Position numbers and translations under genes: made by a program. Source: Cryptomeria japonica (taxonomy: Eukaryota > Streptophyta > Pinopsida > Cupressales > Cupressaceae). From it: 64,000 nucleotides of DNA. Below, piece by piece: positions 35,738-48,280 of the stretch. How positions within the stretch are numbered: position 1 is the stretch's first letter; each line of letters starts with the position of its first letter. The notes beneath the pieces are model-generated. The model made no database searches and had not been told where the DNA came from. It was given only the letters and a program-made list of their open reading frames with translations. The stretch spans positions 435,150,730 to 435,214,729 of the forward strand of contig NC_081407.1 of NCBI RefSeq assembly GCF_030272615.1, in the 5' to 3' direction.

Positions 35738-37074
35738 GTGGAAGAGTTGTTTCACCCCGCTCATAATTGTCCTAATTCCCAAACTATCTGTCACCTTGTG
35801 GGGCATGTTTCCTCATGTTACGACCAAACTTACACATGCCTGAAAGATAACACCCTACCTCCCGATTTATCAAAGAACCAAAACAGAAATTTTATTCGCC
35901 AATCCTCCCATTTTACTCTTGTCGCGGATACACTATTTAAATGAGGTCTAGATGGTACTCTTTTAAGATGTCTCAAACAAGAAGAATATGAGAAGGCCTT
36001 ACATAAAGTCCATAATGACATTTATAGCACTCATTCAAGTGGTCTTACCCTTTCAAAAAAACTCATACACTAGGGCTATTATTGGCTGACTATGGAATGA
36101 GATTCTTTTCAGATAGCTAGAACATTCAAACAATGTCAAATCCATGGGAATTTGATTCATGCACCAGCACAAGAACATCATGCTTTGGCAACATCTTGGC
36201 CTTTTTGTCAAATGGGATCTTGATCTAGTAGGAAAGATAAATCCTTCTTCATCTAATGGTCACAAACTCATCCTTGTGGCTACAAAATATTTCACAAAAT
36301 GGATTGAGGCACTACCTCTCACAAATATCACAGGAAAACAGATTGTTGCATTTATCTTGAACTACATCATTTGTTGCTATGGAATACCAATGACCGTTAT
36401 CACTGATAATGAGCGACCATTCAAGAATCAGGATGTACAAGAGCTATTTGAGAAATTCAAGATTCAACATAGATTCTCCACACCCTACTATCCACAAGAA
36501 AATGGACAAGTAGAAATATCAAACAAAACTATTCTGAAAATCCTCAAAAAGACAGTAAATGATGCTGGAAAAGATTGGCATATTCAATTAAACCCTTCTC
36601 TATGGGCCTACCGTACCAGTATCCGCACACCAGCATGTGCCACACCTTTCTCTCTTGTTTATGGATCAGAAGCAATACTGCCAATAGAAGTAGAGATACC
36701 TTCTCTACGAGTATCATTAAAAGGTCTCATCCCAGATGAAGAACGACGAGTATCTAGATTACAAGAGTTAGAATTGATCCATGAATGAAGACAAAATGAC
36801 TTTGATCATTTAAAGGTATATCAGCAAAGAATGTGCCAGAGTTATAATCACATGGTCAAACCACGAGTCTTTCAAGTAGGGGAACTAGTACTAAAAGAAA
36901 ATCCATGCAACCAGGCAGATCGAGAAAAGAAAGGAAAGTTTGAACCAAATTGGTTAGGTTCATTTGTGGTCACATCAGTATTTGGATTAGGAGCATATCA
37001 ACTATCAACATAGGATGAAAATCAACTTGAAGAACCCATCAATAGCATGCATCTGAAGAAATTTTATTTCTGAA
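35738..37074 (+). pseudogene. Element B integrase
   Basis: The N-terminal zinc-binding part (about 35960-36160, KALHKVHNDIYSTHSSG and CQIHGN) is decayed. After a one-base shift near 36211 the catalytic core is open from 36159 to 36788: WDLDLVGKI (Asp22), VITDNERPF (Asp83) and QENGQVEISNKT (Glu119), giving the D-D-35-E spacing exactly. The core ends in AYRTSIRTPACATPFSLVYG. TGA at 36786 is followed in frame by the C-terminal beta-barrel piece (RVFQVGELVLKENP, GKFEPNWLGSFVV), with stops at 37011 and 37071. Integrase would insert the cDNA into nuclear DNA. Confidence 0.9.
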
Positions 37075-39500
37075 AAAGCAGAAAAATCAAAAACAGTGAA
37101 AAAGCAGAAAAATCCAAAAATAGTAAAAAAGAAAAAAAAGAAAAATAAATAAAAATAAAAAATGAGAAAAAGTGCAATAAAAACAGATAGTGAAAACCTG
37201 GCAAATAGGCGCTATCTGTCAGCTAGCTCTTCCATCTATTAGTTCATGCATCTTTCCGCTTGCATTCATTTTTCCATCAACGCTATCCATATCCATAATG
37301 AAGCCTTGTACATACATTGGCATCCCGAGTGGCTTCTTGCCATGGTTTGGATCATTGGGTATATCATAACAACTTTGTTTTTAGGCTTAGGGCAAAATCC
37401 TGCACTTAGGTGGGGGAAAAATTTTTGATCATTTTGAGCTTAATCAAACAGGTAGAACAAATGGTTAGACAACCCTTATCAAGCGAAAACTAAGACATAT
37501 CCAGCATTGAACATGAGATCAAATTATTAACCATCAAACTATCACAAAGTCAGTCTAAACACATGGATGATATCTTTTGATAATGATTTTAACATGATTG
37601 ATCAACTTTTTTATCTTGATTTTTGCTATCATGATTTCTGAGTGACTCCAGGATGTCTTTGACTAGAGGAACAAGGAAGGAACATGATATTTTTCTTGTC
37701 TATTGTCTATAAATTAATCATTAATATGTGAAAATTTGTCTCAGGACATGATCATCGGAGTATCATCAAAGACATTTCCGATTTGCATATTGAAATGATT
37801 AATATTGCCTGTTTTACGCAAGCAACACTCAGGTCATCTTGGTTCAATTATACCTCGATGCTTGTGTTAACTTGCCATATCAAAAGCTAGGAAAACAGTG
37901 CTCAGGTCATCATGGTTTAATTATACCATCGATGTTTGCACTCATGTCCCACATTTTAAAAAGCTCAATGATGATAAAAACGTAATAATTCAGTGATTGG
38001 TCTGATCGTAGCTTTGCATTTGATTTGCATTTAGCTGGCATTTCATTCTTGCATGGGATCCCACATGCTCCTTTTATCCAGGGTTAAATATATCACATGA
38101 ATCATCAAGGTATCATCACAAGTGTATACACAATCAGACTAATGACTCATATCTCTCCAGATATTGTCGACCCAATGAAAATCTTATGCTACCCTCTCAA
38201 CAGAATCAACATCAGCATATCCGAATCTTTCTGCAACTTCATATCAACAAACTGTCAGTTCTTTACCCAATCAATCTTATCAATTCTATCAAATCAAATC
38301 TAAATCAATTCTATCATATCTTCTACAGGATGTATCTTTCCTGAAACTAGACGTTCTGATCTTTGTCTTATACATGATATATCATTCCTGAAACCAAACG
38401 CTTTGATCATCTTTGTCTTATATAGGAGGTGTCATTCCTCAAACCAGACTAAATCAATCAAATCAATCAATCTTTATCAATAATAAAGAACCACATCACC
38501 ATGATTGTAGAACTCACACTTTCATCAACCACAGTTGTAGACATCAAATCATTTCTAATCGAGATATCAATTTCTTAAAGATCCAAAAACTTCTGTTAGT
38601 CTCAAATTTTGATTTCCCTCCTATCCTCCTGTAAGAAAATGAATAACTTTGTCTGTGTATGAAGAGATCAGGGAAATAGAACTCTAGAGTAACATCTAAC
38701 AAAATTTTATAACCTTCTATACTTTGAACTTATCCAATGTTCAAGTGGGTATACCTTCTGTGAATATTTTCACACTTTAAAAATGAGATCCACAGTAAAC
38801 CGGTGTCAAATACCAGTGGATTTCATCACCTTGACACAATCAAAATATTTAGAAGAAAAACTTGTATACATTTTCAGTATTGATCTTCAAGAAAAATATA
38901 AAGAATCCCACAACAAGTATCAGTGCCTTATCCAGGCCACAGAGTCACCTAAATCAAGCAATAATTTTCAAAATTGAACATTCTCATACATCTCATCATC
39001 TCGGCTTTCATGAACCCCATACATGCCTAACATATACATAGGTCCTCTCCCATTTAACTAAAACAATTCATCAGATTCATAGCAACAAACAATAGATTTG
39101 CTAACAGAAATATTTCATGCACATTTAATCCCTCTCCTGAAGAGAAAAGCCAGAAATAACATCTATAAGATTGCCTTACAATCCATGCTCATTCAAACAA
39201 CCCTAGATTATCCAAATGAAACCAGCAAACTAAAGAATGAACACCAGAAGACAAAGAAATTTTAGGCCTGGAACTTTGATCTGTATATTCATATTCATTC
39301 TTGAAAATATTACATAACTCAGAGTAATCTGCTTAAAACTAGAAAAAAGCCCTAAATATATTTTGCCAAAGCTTCTTTACAAAATTCTTGTGATCTCTCT
39401 TTTACTAGTCTTGGTATCCATTTATAATATCATGGATGCATACAAGCTTTGGGAATTCCTAAGAAACGTTTGTTACAAACCGCAATGTTCTCCAAGAAAC
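37075..39500 (+). other. Element B 3' region downstream of integrase, non-coding
   Basis: Starts with an A-rich tract (37071-37165, GAAAAAGCAGAAAAATCC words). It then holds two copies of a 75-bp repeat containing CTCAGGTCATCWTGGTT (37825 and 37895) and three copies of a roughly 57-bp repeat ending in TTCCTGAAAC(C/T)AGAC (38320-38450). The same kinds of blocks, in the same order, lie in the 3' region of element A. No credible plus-strand frame. Confidence 0.7.
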
Positions 39501-39502
39501 AG

Positions 39503-42500
39503 TTACAAGTCCTTTTCAATATCAACAACCTCTTTAGCTTGTTGCTCCTCTATAACATCTTTTAACTGTTCTGGAAGTTCTTCTATTTGTCTGGCATATT
39601 CGTCCTTCCACTCCTGAAACAAGTCATCACTCAGCCAAGAGAAGCTAACAATATTCTTCTTCATCCCTTCTAGCCTTTTCCAAGTGACCCTTAACTGCCC
39701 AATCTCTGTTTCTATGAAACCATAGTGTGACTTTACCTTTTCAATCTCCTTAATTGTCTTGACAAATAAGGACGTTTCATTAGTGTTGATGATTTCATTA
39801 ACCCTTTGGGACAATTTGTGGTCAAGTTCTTCAAACCATGCCTTTTCCTCTTTTAGCTGAGTCGGACCAACAAAACCCTTTGGGAACAACTCATATTTGT
39901 GATCAAAATTTTCCTTCCTATACAATTGGGCTTTTCTCTTCACACCTGCCCTTTCTTCTAAGATTATATTCATTTCTTTTATGAATTCATAGATGGATTT
40001 GAGATTGTCACTTGCCTCTATATCTGCATGGGATGAACACATAAGCTCTAACTCCTTTCACCTAGGCATCCACTTACTTAGAATTGGTTCCAAAATGGTC
40101 TCATCTTTTCTGAATTCAGTCAAAATATTCAGAATCCTCTTCATAGACGTATGCACAACAGAGGCCCTAACTGAATCAGCAAATTTTAAAATTGTGGCCT
40201 TTACCTTCTCCTCATACTTACTTGCAAACAGGGCTTGAGCCTGTTTCAACTTTTCCAGCTCTTGTTGAATAGTTTCAGCTGATTGGAAACTAGAAGGCAT
40301 AGGAGAAGGGGGATATTCTATGATAGGACTTGTAGGTGGAGGTCTTGCTGGAGAAGAAGCTATCATAAGAGTAGAGGACTCACCCTGATGGTGTTGTCCT
40401 GTCAACTGACTCTGAAGTCTAACAATGATGTTGTCACGGTTAGCTATTCCCTCTTTGGCCTCATTATAAGCCTTCAAGATTGTTTCCAATTTCAATTGGA
40501 GATTATCCTTTTCTTTTGCCTTCTTTTCTGCCACTGCTACACTAAATTTTGCAGTTTCTAAAACTGTGCTAGCAGCTTCTACCACCCCTGTATCTTGGAC
40601 TCTTTTCACAATCATACCTCCCAAGAAACTAGAATCTGAGGCATCTTTTATTCTTCTATTTTCATCATTTTTCAAAGACCACATGACTAAAGAAACATCA
40701 TCTTTGCTGAATGTCACTCCTTCCATAGGCTTGGTTTCTTTCCTGACCACTTCAAGTACTAGAGCATCAGCTATATCCCACTCAGGGAAGATTAAAACAC
40801 CAACCTTTGATACCATTTCTCTTCCCTTTTTAGGAGTAATGGCTTTGAATTCTTCAATCATTTATTGCTTTACCTCTTCCTCTACTAGAGTTGCATCTTT
40901 GTGAGGCTTCTCACTCCTCCTTTTTTCACATCTGGCCTTAAATTGTTCCATGTTCTATTTCCATACAAATTGCATGAAGGCCCCTGTTGTAACAAAGTTA
41001 CTATCAGCCAGGAACTCCTCACTGGCTTGCTTGAAAGTTGGGTCTAACTCTTTACCTTTGAGCTCACCTTCAGTCAAGTTCATCTTAGCACTAGGTGGCT
41101 CTTCTGGCATCCCCTCTTGTGTTTCCTCATATGTGTAGGCAATCTCCCCGAGACTCCCTAACTGTAACAATTGTTTGGCCACCGCCTACTCATCTCCTAT
41201 GTGGATAGGGGATTGAGATGGAGAATACAGAGGCTCATTTGTTTACACTTCCTCTCCCACTCTTTTCCTTTTAGGGAGTCTTGGATGTCAATGACATCTT
41301 CAATTGCTATTTTCCCTCTTGAAGTAGAAGGCTCACTAGTCACTGGCATCATCACACTGTATTTTGATTTCTTGTGCATTACATAATCACCAGGTGGGAT
41401 GGCCTTAGCAAAGGTAGGCTTAGCTAGAACCAATATAACCCTGTCAGGGTCATCTCTCATTATAACCTCCCTCTTTTCTTTCAAAGTTTGCATGAGGTCT
41501 TCAAAACAAAGAATTAAGAATTTAATTTTTTCCTCAAAGGGATTAAAACTAGAAAGAGGGTCATAACTACTATCAAATTGATGAATGAAGTTAAGAGACC
41601 TTTTGTATGCCACCCACTTCTCTTTCCTCAATTCTTTCTCATCCAAATTGAATTCATTCCTAATTAGATCTTCAGGGAAATGAAATGGTGCGGCCTACCT
41701 TTACATACTGCTCTCTTTCTAAACATGCCATTGAAAAAATCTTCAGGGTCTACAAATCTTGAAACCACAGTAGACAACCTATATGGTTTAAAGAATTCTT
41801 CAAAATACTTCTAGCCACCTTTGGTGATCACAAAATGATGGGCAATGGTAATAGTTGGGAAAATAGTCCCTTTACCTCTATTTGTCAGCTCTGCCTCTTG
41901 CACGCCTCCAATCTACCTTAAGACTTCTGCAATTCCTATCTTCAGTGGGACTTGATAAGGCAATAAATATGGAGTGCCCTTGAAACCATAAACTCTGAAA
42001 ACTATAGAAACAGGGTACAAATACATATCACCCCAGTTATGAACAATCTTAATACCCTCAGCAAACTCCTTGGGCCTGAGGAATTCTAAAAGAGCCTTAG
42101 GAATCCTAGGGTTTTCTGTAGACAAGAGAATCCTAATTTTAGATGCAAAACACCTATCAAACTTTAGGTAACTGGTATCTTCTCTATCCCAGGACAGAAT
42201 GGTGCTCCATAATTGCACTAGCATCTCTTCACCATCTTTTTCCTTGATTAGTTCCATTTCACTAGCAAAATAATCAGCACCTTTAAATAGAAACATGTGC
42301 ATGAGAAGGGAGTACCATCCAAAAGGACTATCCACCTTACCATTTTTTATGCCTACTAGCCCTTCATGAATTTCATCATTGAGGTAAGGCACATAATCAA
42401 ATGTTTTTGCCAGAGAGGGGTTTAGAATCTGTGCAATCATCAACATGTAATGGGCTGGCATGTTTCTCTCAGCATCTTCTCCAAAAATCTGACAAAGTGC

Positions 42501-43130
42501 CCAATACATGCCCTTAGACCTTAGAGTAAACAGATTCAGGGAGAAAGGTTCCATGGTACTGGGGCCTACTACAGTTAACCCTCCTATCTTGACAAAAAAC
42601 TCTTTTAGGGGGCCACTCCATAGGTGATCCCTTTGTACATTGTAGGCCTATGCTAGTGTCTCAAAGTTGATAGGCTCTAAATAATTGGACACTTCACTGA
42701 GCTTGAAAACCTTCCTGAACTCATCATCAGTAATCTCAATTAAGGTTGCTCGCTTTGTATTTCTAACACATTTGGCTATAGGGTCATAATTTTGTGCAAT
42801 GAGGGTCAACAAATCTATATCCATGAAGATCCCTAGGACTATAAAATTTCCCACATCCAACTCCCATATACTATTTAATGGGGCAGGGGAATGTCTCTAA
42901 CCAAAACCTACCTTGAAAAGTCCTAGACCTGACATCCCTATTTGTGGATCCCTTAACCAATTGCCCTTATCATATAGACCATCTCCAATTCTTAGACAAG
43001 GGTTTTTTGGCACCAATTCCTTAGTTTTGGCCGTGGCATTGGTAGACATGGTTAGTTGTTCCAGGAAGTCATCACATATGTTCCTATCTTGGTAATTTAC
43101 CTTCCCTGTGAACTCCCTTCTTGGTGCCAT
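39503..43130 (-). pseudogene. Antisense ORF of element B (about 1,200 codons), broken
   Basis: The minus-strand start at 43130 (MAPRREFTGKVNYQDRN) opens a frame that holds to about 41900, with stops at 42897, 42645 and 41913. It then continues after shifts near 41700 and 41190 to the end at 39503. The N-terminal 420 residues look globular (IEITDDEFRKVFKLSEVSNY, FTLRSKGMYWALCQIFGEDA, DSPFGWYSLLMHMFLFKGAD, HNWGDMYLYPVSIVFRVYGF). The C-terminal half is coiled coil with a Pro-rich break (EKKAKEKDNLQLKLETILKA, SPARPPPTSPIIEYPPSP, QELEKLKQAQALFASKYEEK). Tat-lineage elements such as Grande and Retand are known to carry extra antisense ORFs of unknown function at this place; this one fits in position and strand. 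Function not assigned. Confidence 0.75.
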
Positions 43131-44730
43131 CTCGTTAATGCAATTATCAAGTGAGATTCACACAGGACTCTAACGGAACAATTCACACAACAACACCGAC
43201 TTCTCAGACTGCAATTAGCAAGAAAACAAACAAAAAACCCGGTTATTCGCTTGAAGAAACTTGCTCCACACCAGCTCCTCTGCAACAAACTTGTTGAAAT
43301 GATGCTAACATTCAATTGATGTGGACCTTAATATGGCAACTTGGCATTGAATTGAGAAGTTAATCCCGCATGCTCTGGCCCTCACCTCAGAATTGAATTC
43401 GCAAAACAAATTAAAAAAAAAATAGGCTCCAACAGACCACAAGTTCTCTGAGTCTTTCTCTGTTTCGTTGTTTCACCATTTTGCAGAGCTTAAAACCCCC
43501 ACACTTCTCTTTTGCGAAGCAACGATGTTCGTTGGATCCTTGGAACTTGCACTGCCTTTACTCCTTTCGATCCTTGTGTATTAGTGACGGGCCCCATCTT
43601 CTTTTCGCTACTTCGCAAACACTAAACCTTGCGCACTTCAATCATGCAAAACAACACCAGCCGTCAGATCATTTCGCTACTTTGCGAACATTAATCTTCG
43701 TTTGACTTGAGGCCGCGAGTCCACGTGAGCCGCCCAATTAACTTCTACTTAATCGGTCTTTAAAAACTACAACCTACTTGTCCTTTGGGCCCACTGACCT
43801 TTTCGCTACTTCGTGGACCTTAAATCTCTAGCAACTCCTTTTCGCGAAGCAACGACCACCGTTAGATCTTAGAAACCCGCTTGTCTGCTACCCTTGTCGT
43901 GGTCACCTTGCTCGGGCCCTCCACCTTTTCGCTACTTCATGAAAGGTAAAACACATGCATCTTGGGCTAGCGAATCAACGCCAGCCGTTGATCTCTTCTG
44001 AACTGATCATCCTTTAACCAATAGAATCGCTTGCCTCTGGGACCCACCAAGTCTTTCGCTATTTCGTGAAAGGTAAATCATATGCATCTTGGGCTAGTGA
44101 AGCAATGCCAACCATTGGATCAATTACGAAATGTAGTTTTTTAACCTGATGAGAAATCCTTTGGTTGGGCCTGCTTACTCTTTTCACCATTTTGTGAACA
44201 CTAAACCACGGGCATCTTCTCTCAGCGAACCAACGCACAACGTAGGATGAACCTTAACTTGCACGATAGTTAAGAAGCCTGACAAAATTAAAACAATACA
44301 TAGGCAAAGGCGTAATATTTGAAAACATTAGAAAGACTGCCTAGGGAAAACCTATGGGGGGGAGCACTTTTCATGATAAACCGACCCTTCCTTAAGTGGA
44401 AAAAGAAATTCAGAAATAGAACACAAGGGCTTTCAAACATATGAAGGGTTAAATATTTTCAAAAACCTTAAACCCTCTTTTGACCAAAAAACACAGAGGC
44501 AACAAGGCCATGCCAAGCACATTTTTGCATAATTTTAGCTGACTATGGGAAAAGAATACCCAATTTTCTAAACAGTGATAACAACTCCAAAGATCAATTA
44601 TCTCAATTGATCTCCCGAGGGGGCATCATCGTATCGAAATTTATCAATCAAGAGCTGGGGCATCCTATCGAACCAATATCATCATCAAAATGAGATTATT
44701 CTTTGAATCAACACGTCATCACACCTCGCT
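43131..44730 (-). promoter_or_regulatory. Upstream region of the antisense ORF with about 127-bp tandem repeats
   Basis: Bases 43471-44290 hold about seven imperfect copies built on TTTTCGCTACTTCGTGAA and, some 60 bp on, GCGAAGCAACGCCAGCCGTT. Starts are near 43471, 43602, 43672, 43800, 43926, 44053 and 44181. Spacing is 126-131 bp except one shortened unit. It is distinctly GC-richer than its surroundings and lies just upstream of the antisense start codon, so a promoter or enhancer role for minus-strand transcription is a reasonable inference. The rest (44290-44730) is non-coding. Confidence 0.6.
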
Positions 44731-44746
44731 TCAAAGAGGAGCGAAA
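44731..44746 (+). promoter_or_regulatory. Element B polypurine tract
   Basis: TCAAAGAGGAGCGAAA immediately before the 3' LTR. Same position and near-same sequence as the tracts at 5750-5762 and 15858-15870 in element A. Confidence 0.8.
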
Positions 44747-45830
44747 TGTATACACCTAAAAATGGTCTGAAGATAATTAATTAAATAAGAAATTATTTAA
44801 TTAATCCCCCTCCCCAATTTCATTGAATTCACTAAGCAATTTGATTAAATTCCCCCTTTCATCTACTTTTTAATAAATCTAAGGATTTATTTAATAGGTT
44901 CATTTTCATAATCCCCTTTGATTAATTAATTCACCCTCCATCCATCTTCAATCTTTTCTTCTAAATTCCCTAATTAATTAAAACAAATCAATTTATGAGT
45001 TGTTGAAAATTAATTAGTCTTTATTTGAATTTTAAATTCAAATTACCCACATGCCTCCTAACTTCTAACCACCTAACCTAACCCCTTCTAAACCTAATCC
45101 CTTTCATCTAACCCTGGGTTTAATTAAACCTACTCTCTGCTTGAGACACATGGCAATATTGGGTCACATGTCCCCTTTCTTTAGACACTTTCTCTCTCAT
45201 GACCAAAGCTTCTTGACACTTGTCACCATAGAGATGACAAATGTTCCCTTTCATCCAACCTCTTCTAGAAGCCTCTTGACACTTGTCACAATAGAGATGG
45301 CAAATGTTCCCTTTCATCCAATCTCTTTTCCAACCTCCTGCAATTTCACCATTGATATCTTTAGACTCAATCTTGACCATTGATTCCTGCCACCTCACCC
45401 CTGGCCTTGGAAATCCTATAAATAGACCCCATTTTGGAGCAATAATGATCTCATCTCATTTGTATCTTGATAATTGTTACTATAGGCATATTGATCTTAG
45501 CATATCATTTGAGCATTGTTATTATAGGCAATTGCATTCTTAGATCTATCTTATTTTCTAGCATAATTGTTGAATCATGTAGCTTAATAATTCTCTTTTC
45601 TAGCTTAAATGCATCATTATCATCTTAAATCCTCCATCTAGATGTAGTCAAGTCACTGGAATTTTCTTATCTAGATCTGAGAGCAAATCTACACTCACAT
45701 TTATTAGGAGGCAATAGATCGATTAGCCATGGTTTTATCTTTATTTGTTTTAAATTTGGTAACCATGCTTGCCAGGACCTATTGAGTGTTTTGTGTTATA
45801 GCTATAGATATACACTTCATAGGCATGACA
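44747..45830 (+). repeat. Element B 3' LTR
   Basis: 1084 bp, same length as the 5' LTR, with scattered substitutions and no large indel. TATAAATA at 45417-45424. Followed by the duplicated AGTAC. Confidence 0.95.
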
Positions 45831-45835
45831 AGTAC

Positions 45836-46448
45836 ATATACATATTGAGAAGTGATAAATTAAAATCACTTAGCAATACATATTTACATTATTGGAAAGA
45901 CTAAGTCATAAAGCATATAATGATATTGTATTGTTTTTGAAGAAAAATAAAGCAAATATGAGAATATTAAAAACTAAGACTATAATGCCTAAGTGTTGTC
46001 AACATTTTCTAGGGTAAAAGAAAACCCTAAGTCTTTTATTCTCATTTCTTTGGCATTCGACATTCTTCTTTCTTTGAGCCGCCATGAGGATTTTTCATCT
46101 TTGAGGGTTTTGCTTAGGGATTTTGTGAATGGACTTGCAGACAAAATGTATCTACAAGATGAATCTGGTAATTTCTTTGCTCATGACGCCCTTTTCGTGT
46201 ATAAATTTACATATTGGTTCTTTGCCTTCTGACCATGCTTACAAATTTCTACTTTTGATTCCCTTACATCTTCATGGCATATCTTTGGCTATGATTCATA
46301 TGCAATCCCTAAATCAGTTGTACATGTCGACTGTGTTACTATTCCTTTTCTCTCAAAATACTGCTCTTATTTTTTAGTCTTTCATTTTATGAATGCCACA
46401 ATTTTATTTGGATTTTTTTCTGAAACAATATCTTTCATTCATTGATTT
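45836..46448. other. Intergenic DNA, no gene recognised
   Basis: Right flank of element B. A frame at 45993-46232 has no recognisable feature and no support beyond its length. Confidence 0.6.
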
Positions 46449-47312
46449 TCATGGGTAAGTGCACCAAGATGGTGAACAAAAAGGGGGGTATAAGTGGCCA
46501 CTTTTTTTTTCTGAAAATGGGTAAACTTGAACTTCAAAGAGATATTTGAAGGTCATGTACTAAAAACTAGGAGTTGAGAAAAGAATAAGAATTGTAGTGC
46601 TCTGAATCTAGTGTCTAAGCTACAAATTTTTTTAAAAAATTGGATAATATTAAGAGGGTCAAACCTTCCACGCACCAAAAACCGTTCCTTATTTTTTCAG
46701 AAAAATATAACATAACTGTTTTTGTGCGCTGCACAAAATATATATTTAGATTAACTAATTTGCAAAACCCTTTGGTAGGATGATAGGTAAGAGTGAGATC
46801 TAGAAGTTGTGTATTTTTTTGTAATTTTCTGTGGATAATTTTTTTTTTTTTTTGAAGTGACCACATCCTGAAAATTTGGTACCTATTCGTGCGCTGGGCA
46901 TAACTTGCATCAAAATAATTGAAAATGAAAACTTCTTTTTTTAAAAGTGTATAGAATCTAGTGTAGAACAATAATATGTAATTTATTTTGAATTTGGTCA
47001 AGTATATCAAAAGTTATTAAAAAAATGGTAGACATATGTCTGTGAGGACTGTCAAGGCACTGGTAAAGAAAATTAAAGTTTACTATGCTAATGTTGTCCA
47101 AAAATAGAAAAAACCATATGGTCAGAAAACTGAGAAGACGTGTGAGATTATGGTGGTAATTTTAGAGATACCCACTTGATCATTTGTAAACCTGATGATG
47201 ACAAAGTCAATAAATCATGTTGGAAGATGAAAAAATGTGTAAAGGGACAAAAATGGGGGGAAAATGGGCTTGCAAGCCTTAGGGTCATTTTCCAACCCTC
47301 TTACCAAGCCAA

Positions 47313-47475
47313 AACCCACACGGGTTTTGAAAAACAAAAAGTACTATTCACAGTTCTTCATAACCCACACGGGTTTTGAAAACAAAAAGTATTATTCATA
47401 GTTCTTCATAACCCGCATGGGTTTTGAAAACCAAAAAGTACTATTCATAGTTCTACATAACCCGTACGGGTTATG
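47313..47475. repeat. 48-49 bp tandem repeat with palindromic AACCCGTACGGGTT core
   Basis: Units start at 47313, 47362, 47410 and 47459. Each begins AACCCRYAYGGGTTTTG, a near or perfect inverted repeat, followed by an AAAAGTAYTATTCATAGTTC body. The last unit is cut short. Related AT-GGGTT words occur near the right end of the element (48310, 48374). Confidence 0.85.
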
Positions 47476-47739
47476 AAGACATAATAATGTATGCTTGTAA
47501 ACATAGCATTTACTACACATATGTATAGACATACATATATAATATGTGTTTATGTATGTATATATGCATATCTATAATTATATATACATATATTAATATA
47601 GATATATGTATATATGTTTGTATACATGCATGTCTCCCTTATTTTCCTCTTTCTCATCTTCCTTCCCCATCACTGTATTTGCCTATTCTAAGCCCTAATT
47701 ATCCTCCTTGAGTTCTATCTCATCTCTCTCCCCCTCACA

Positions 47740-48021
47740 CTTCTCTCTCTGTCAAGTCTCTCACCCTTTTCTCCTTCTCATTCTCTCTCTCTCTCTCTCT
47801 CATTATCCTATCCTATTCTCAACCTCTCCCGCTTCTCTCTCTTTCTATCCCCCTCCCTCTCCTTCTCCCACCTCTCTCTCCCCATCTCCATATCTTATCC
47901 TATTCTCTCTCTCTCTCTATCCTATTCTCCCCATCTCCACCCTCCCTCTCCCTCTCTCCCAATATACTCTCTCTCCCCTCTCTCTCTCCCTCCCCCTTTC
48001 CTTATCCTATTCTCTCTCTTA

Positions 48022-48093
<72 letters not shown>

Positions 48094-48280
48094 TTCCCCT
48101 TTCCTTTTCCCAATCTCCCTCTCTCTCCCTCTCTCTCTCTCTCTCTCTTTGTGTATCTCTAACTCTCTCTCCCTCTCTTCCTATCCCCTTCTCTCTGTAT
48201 CTCTAACTCTCTCTCCCTCTCTTCCTATCCCCTTCTCTCTGTATCTCTAACTCTCTCTCCCTCTCTCCCTCTCCTTTTCC
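47740..48280. repeat. CT-rich low-complexity tract including a (CT)n run
   Basis: About 540 bp of C/T words (CTCTCTCTC, CCCTCTCC, TATCCTATTC). A pure CT run lies at 48029-48088, and a 52-bp unit (CTGTATCTCTAACTCTC) is repeated at 48150-48260. The serine/leucine frame through it is a composition artefact. Confidence 0.9.

Larger units (their letters stand above)
26622..45830 (+). mobile_element. Element B: structurally complete Ty3/gypsy (Tat-like) retrotransposon, 19.2 kb
   Basis: LTRs at 26622-27705 and 44747-45830 are each 1084 bp. Both start TGTATACACC and end in ACA, and the element is flanked by the perfect 5-bp duplication AGTAC (26617-26621 and 45831-45835). Internal order: PBS, 2.1-kb leader, gag, protease, RT, RNase H, a second RNase H, integrase, long 3' region with a minus-strand ORF, polypurine tract. 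RT before integrase defines Ty3/gypsy. The extra RNase H and the antisense ORF are traits known from the Tat lineage (Retand, Grande, Ogre relatives). By eye the LTRs are roughly 96% identical, so the insertion is old. Confidence 0.95.

Noticed and set aside
47708-48250. 180-codon Ser/Leu/Pro-rich plus-strand frame
   Set aside because: Produced by CT-rich low complexity; the opposite strand gives an equally open Arg-Glu frame.
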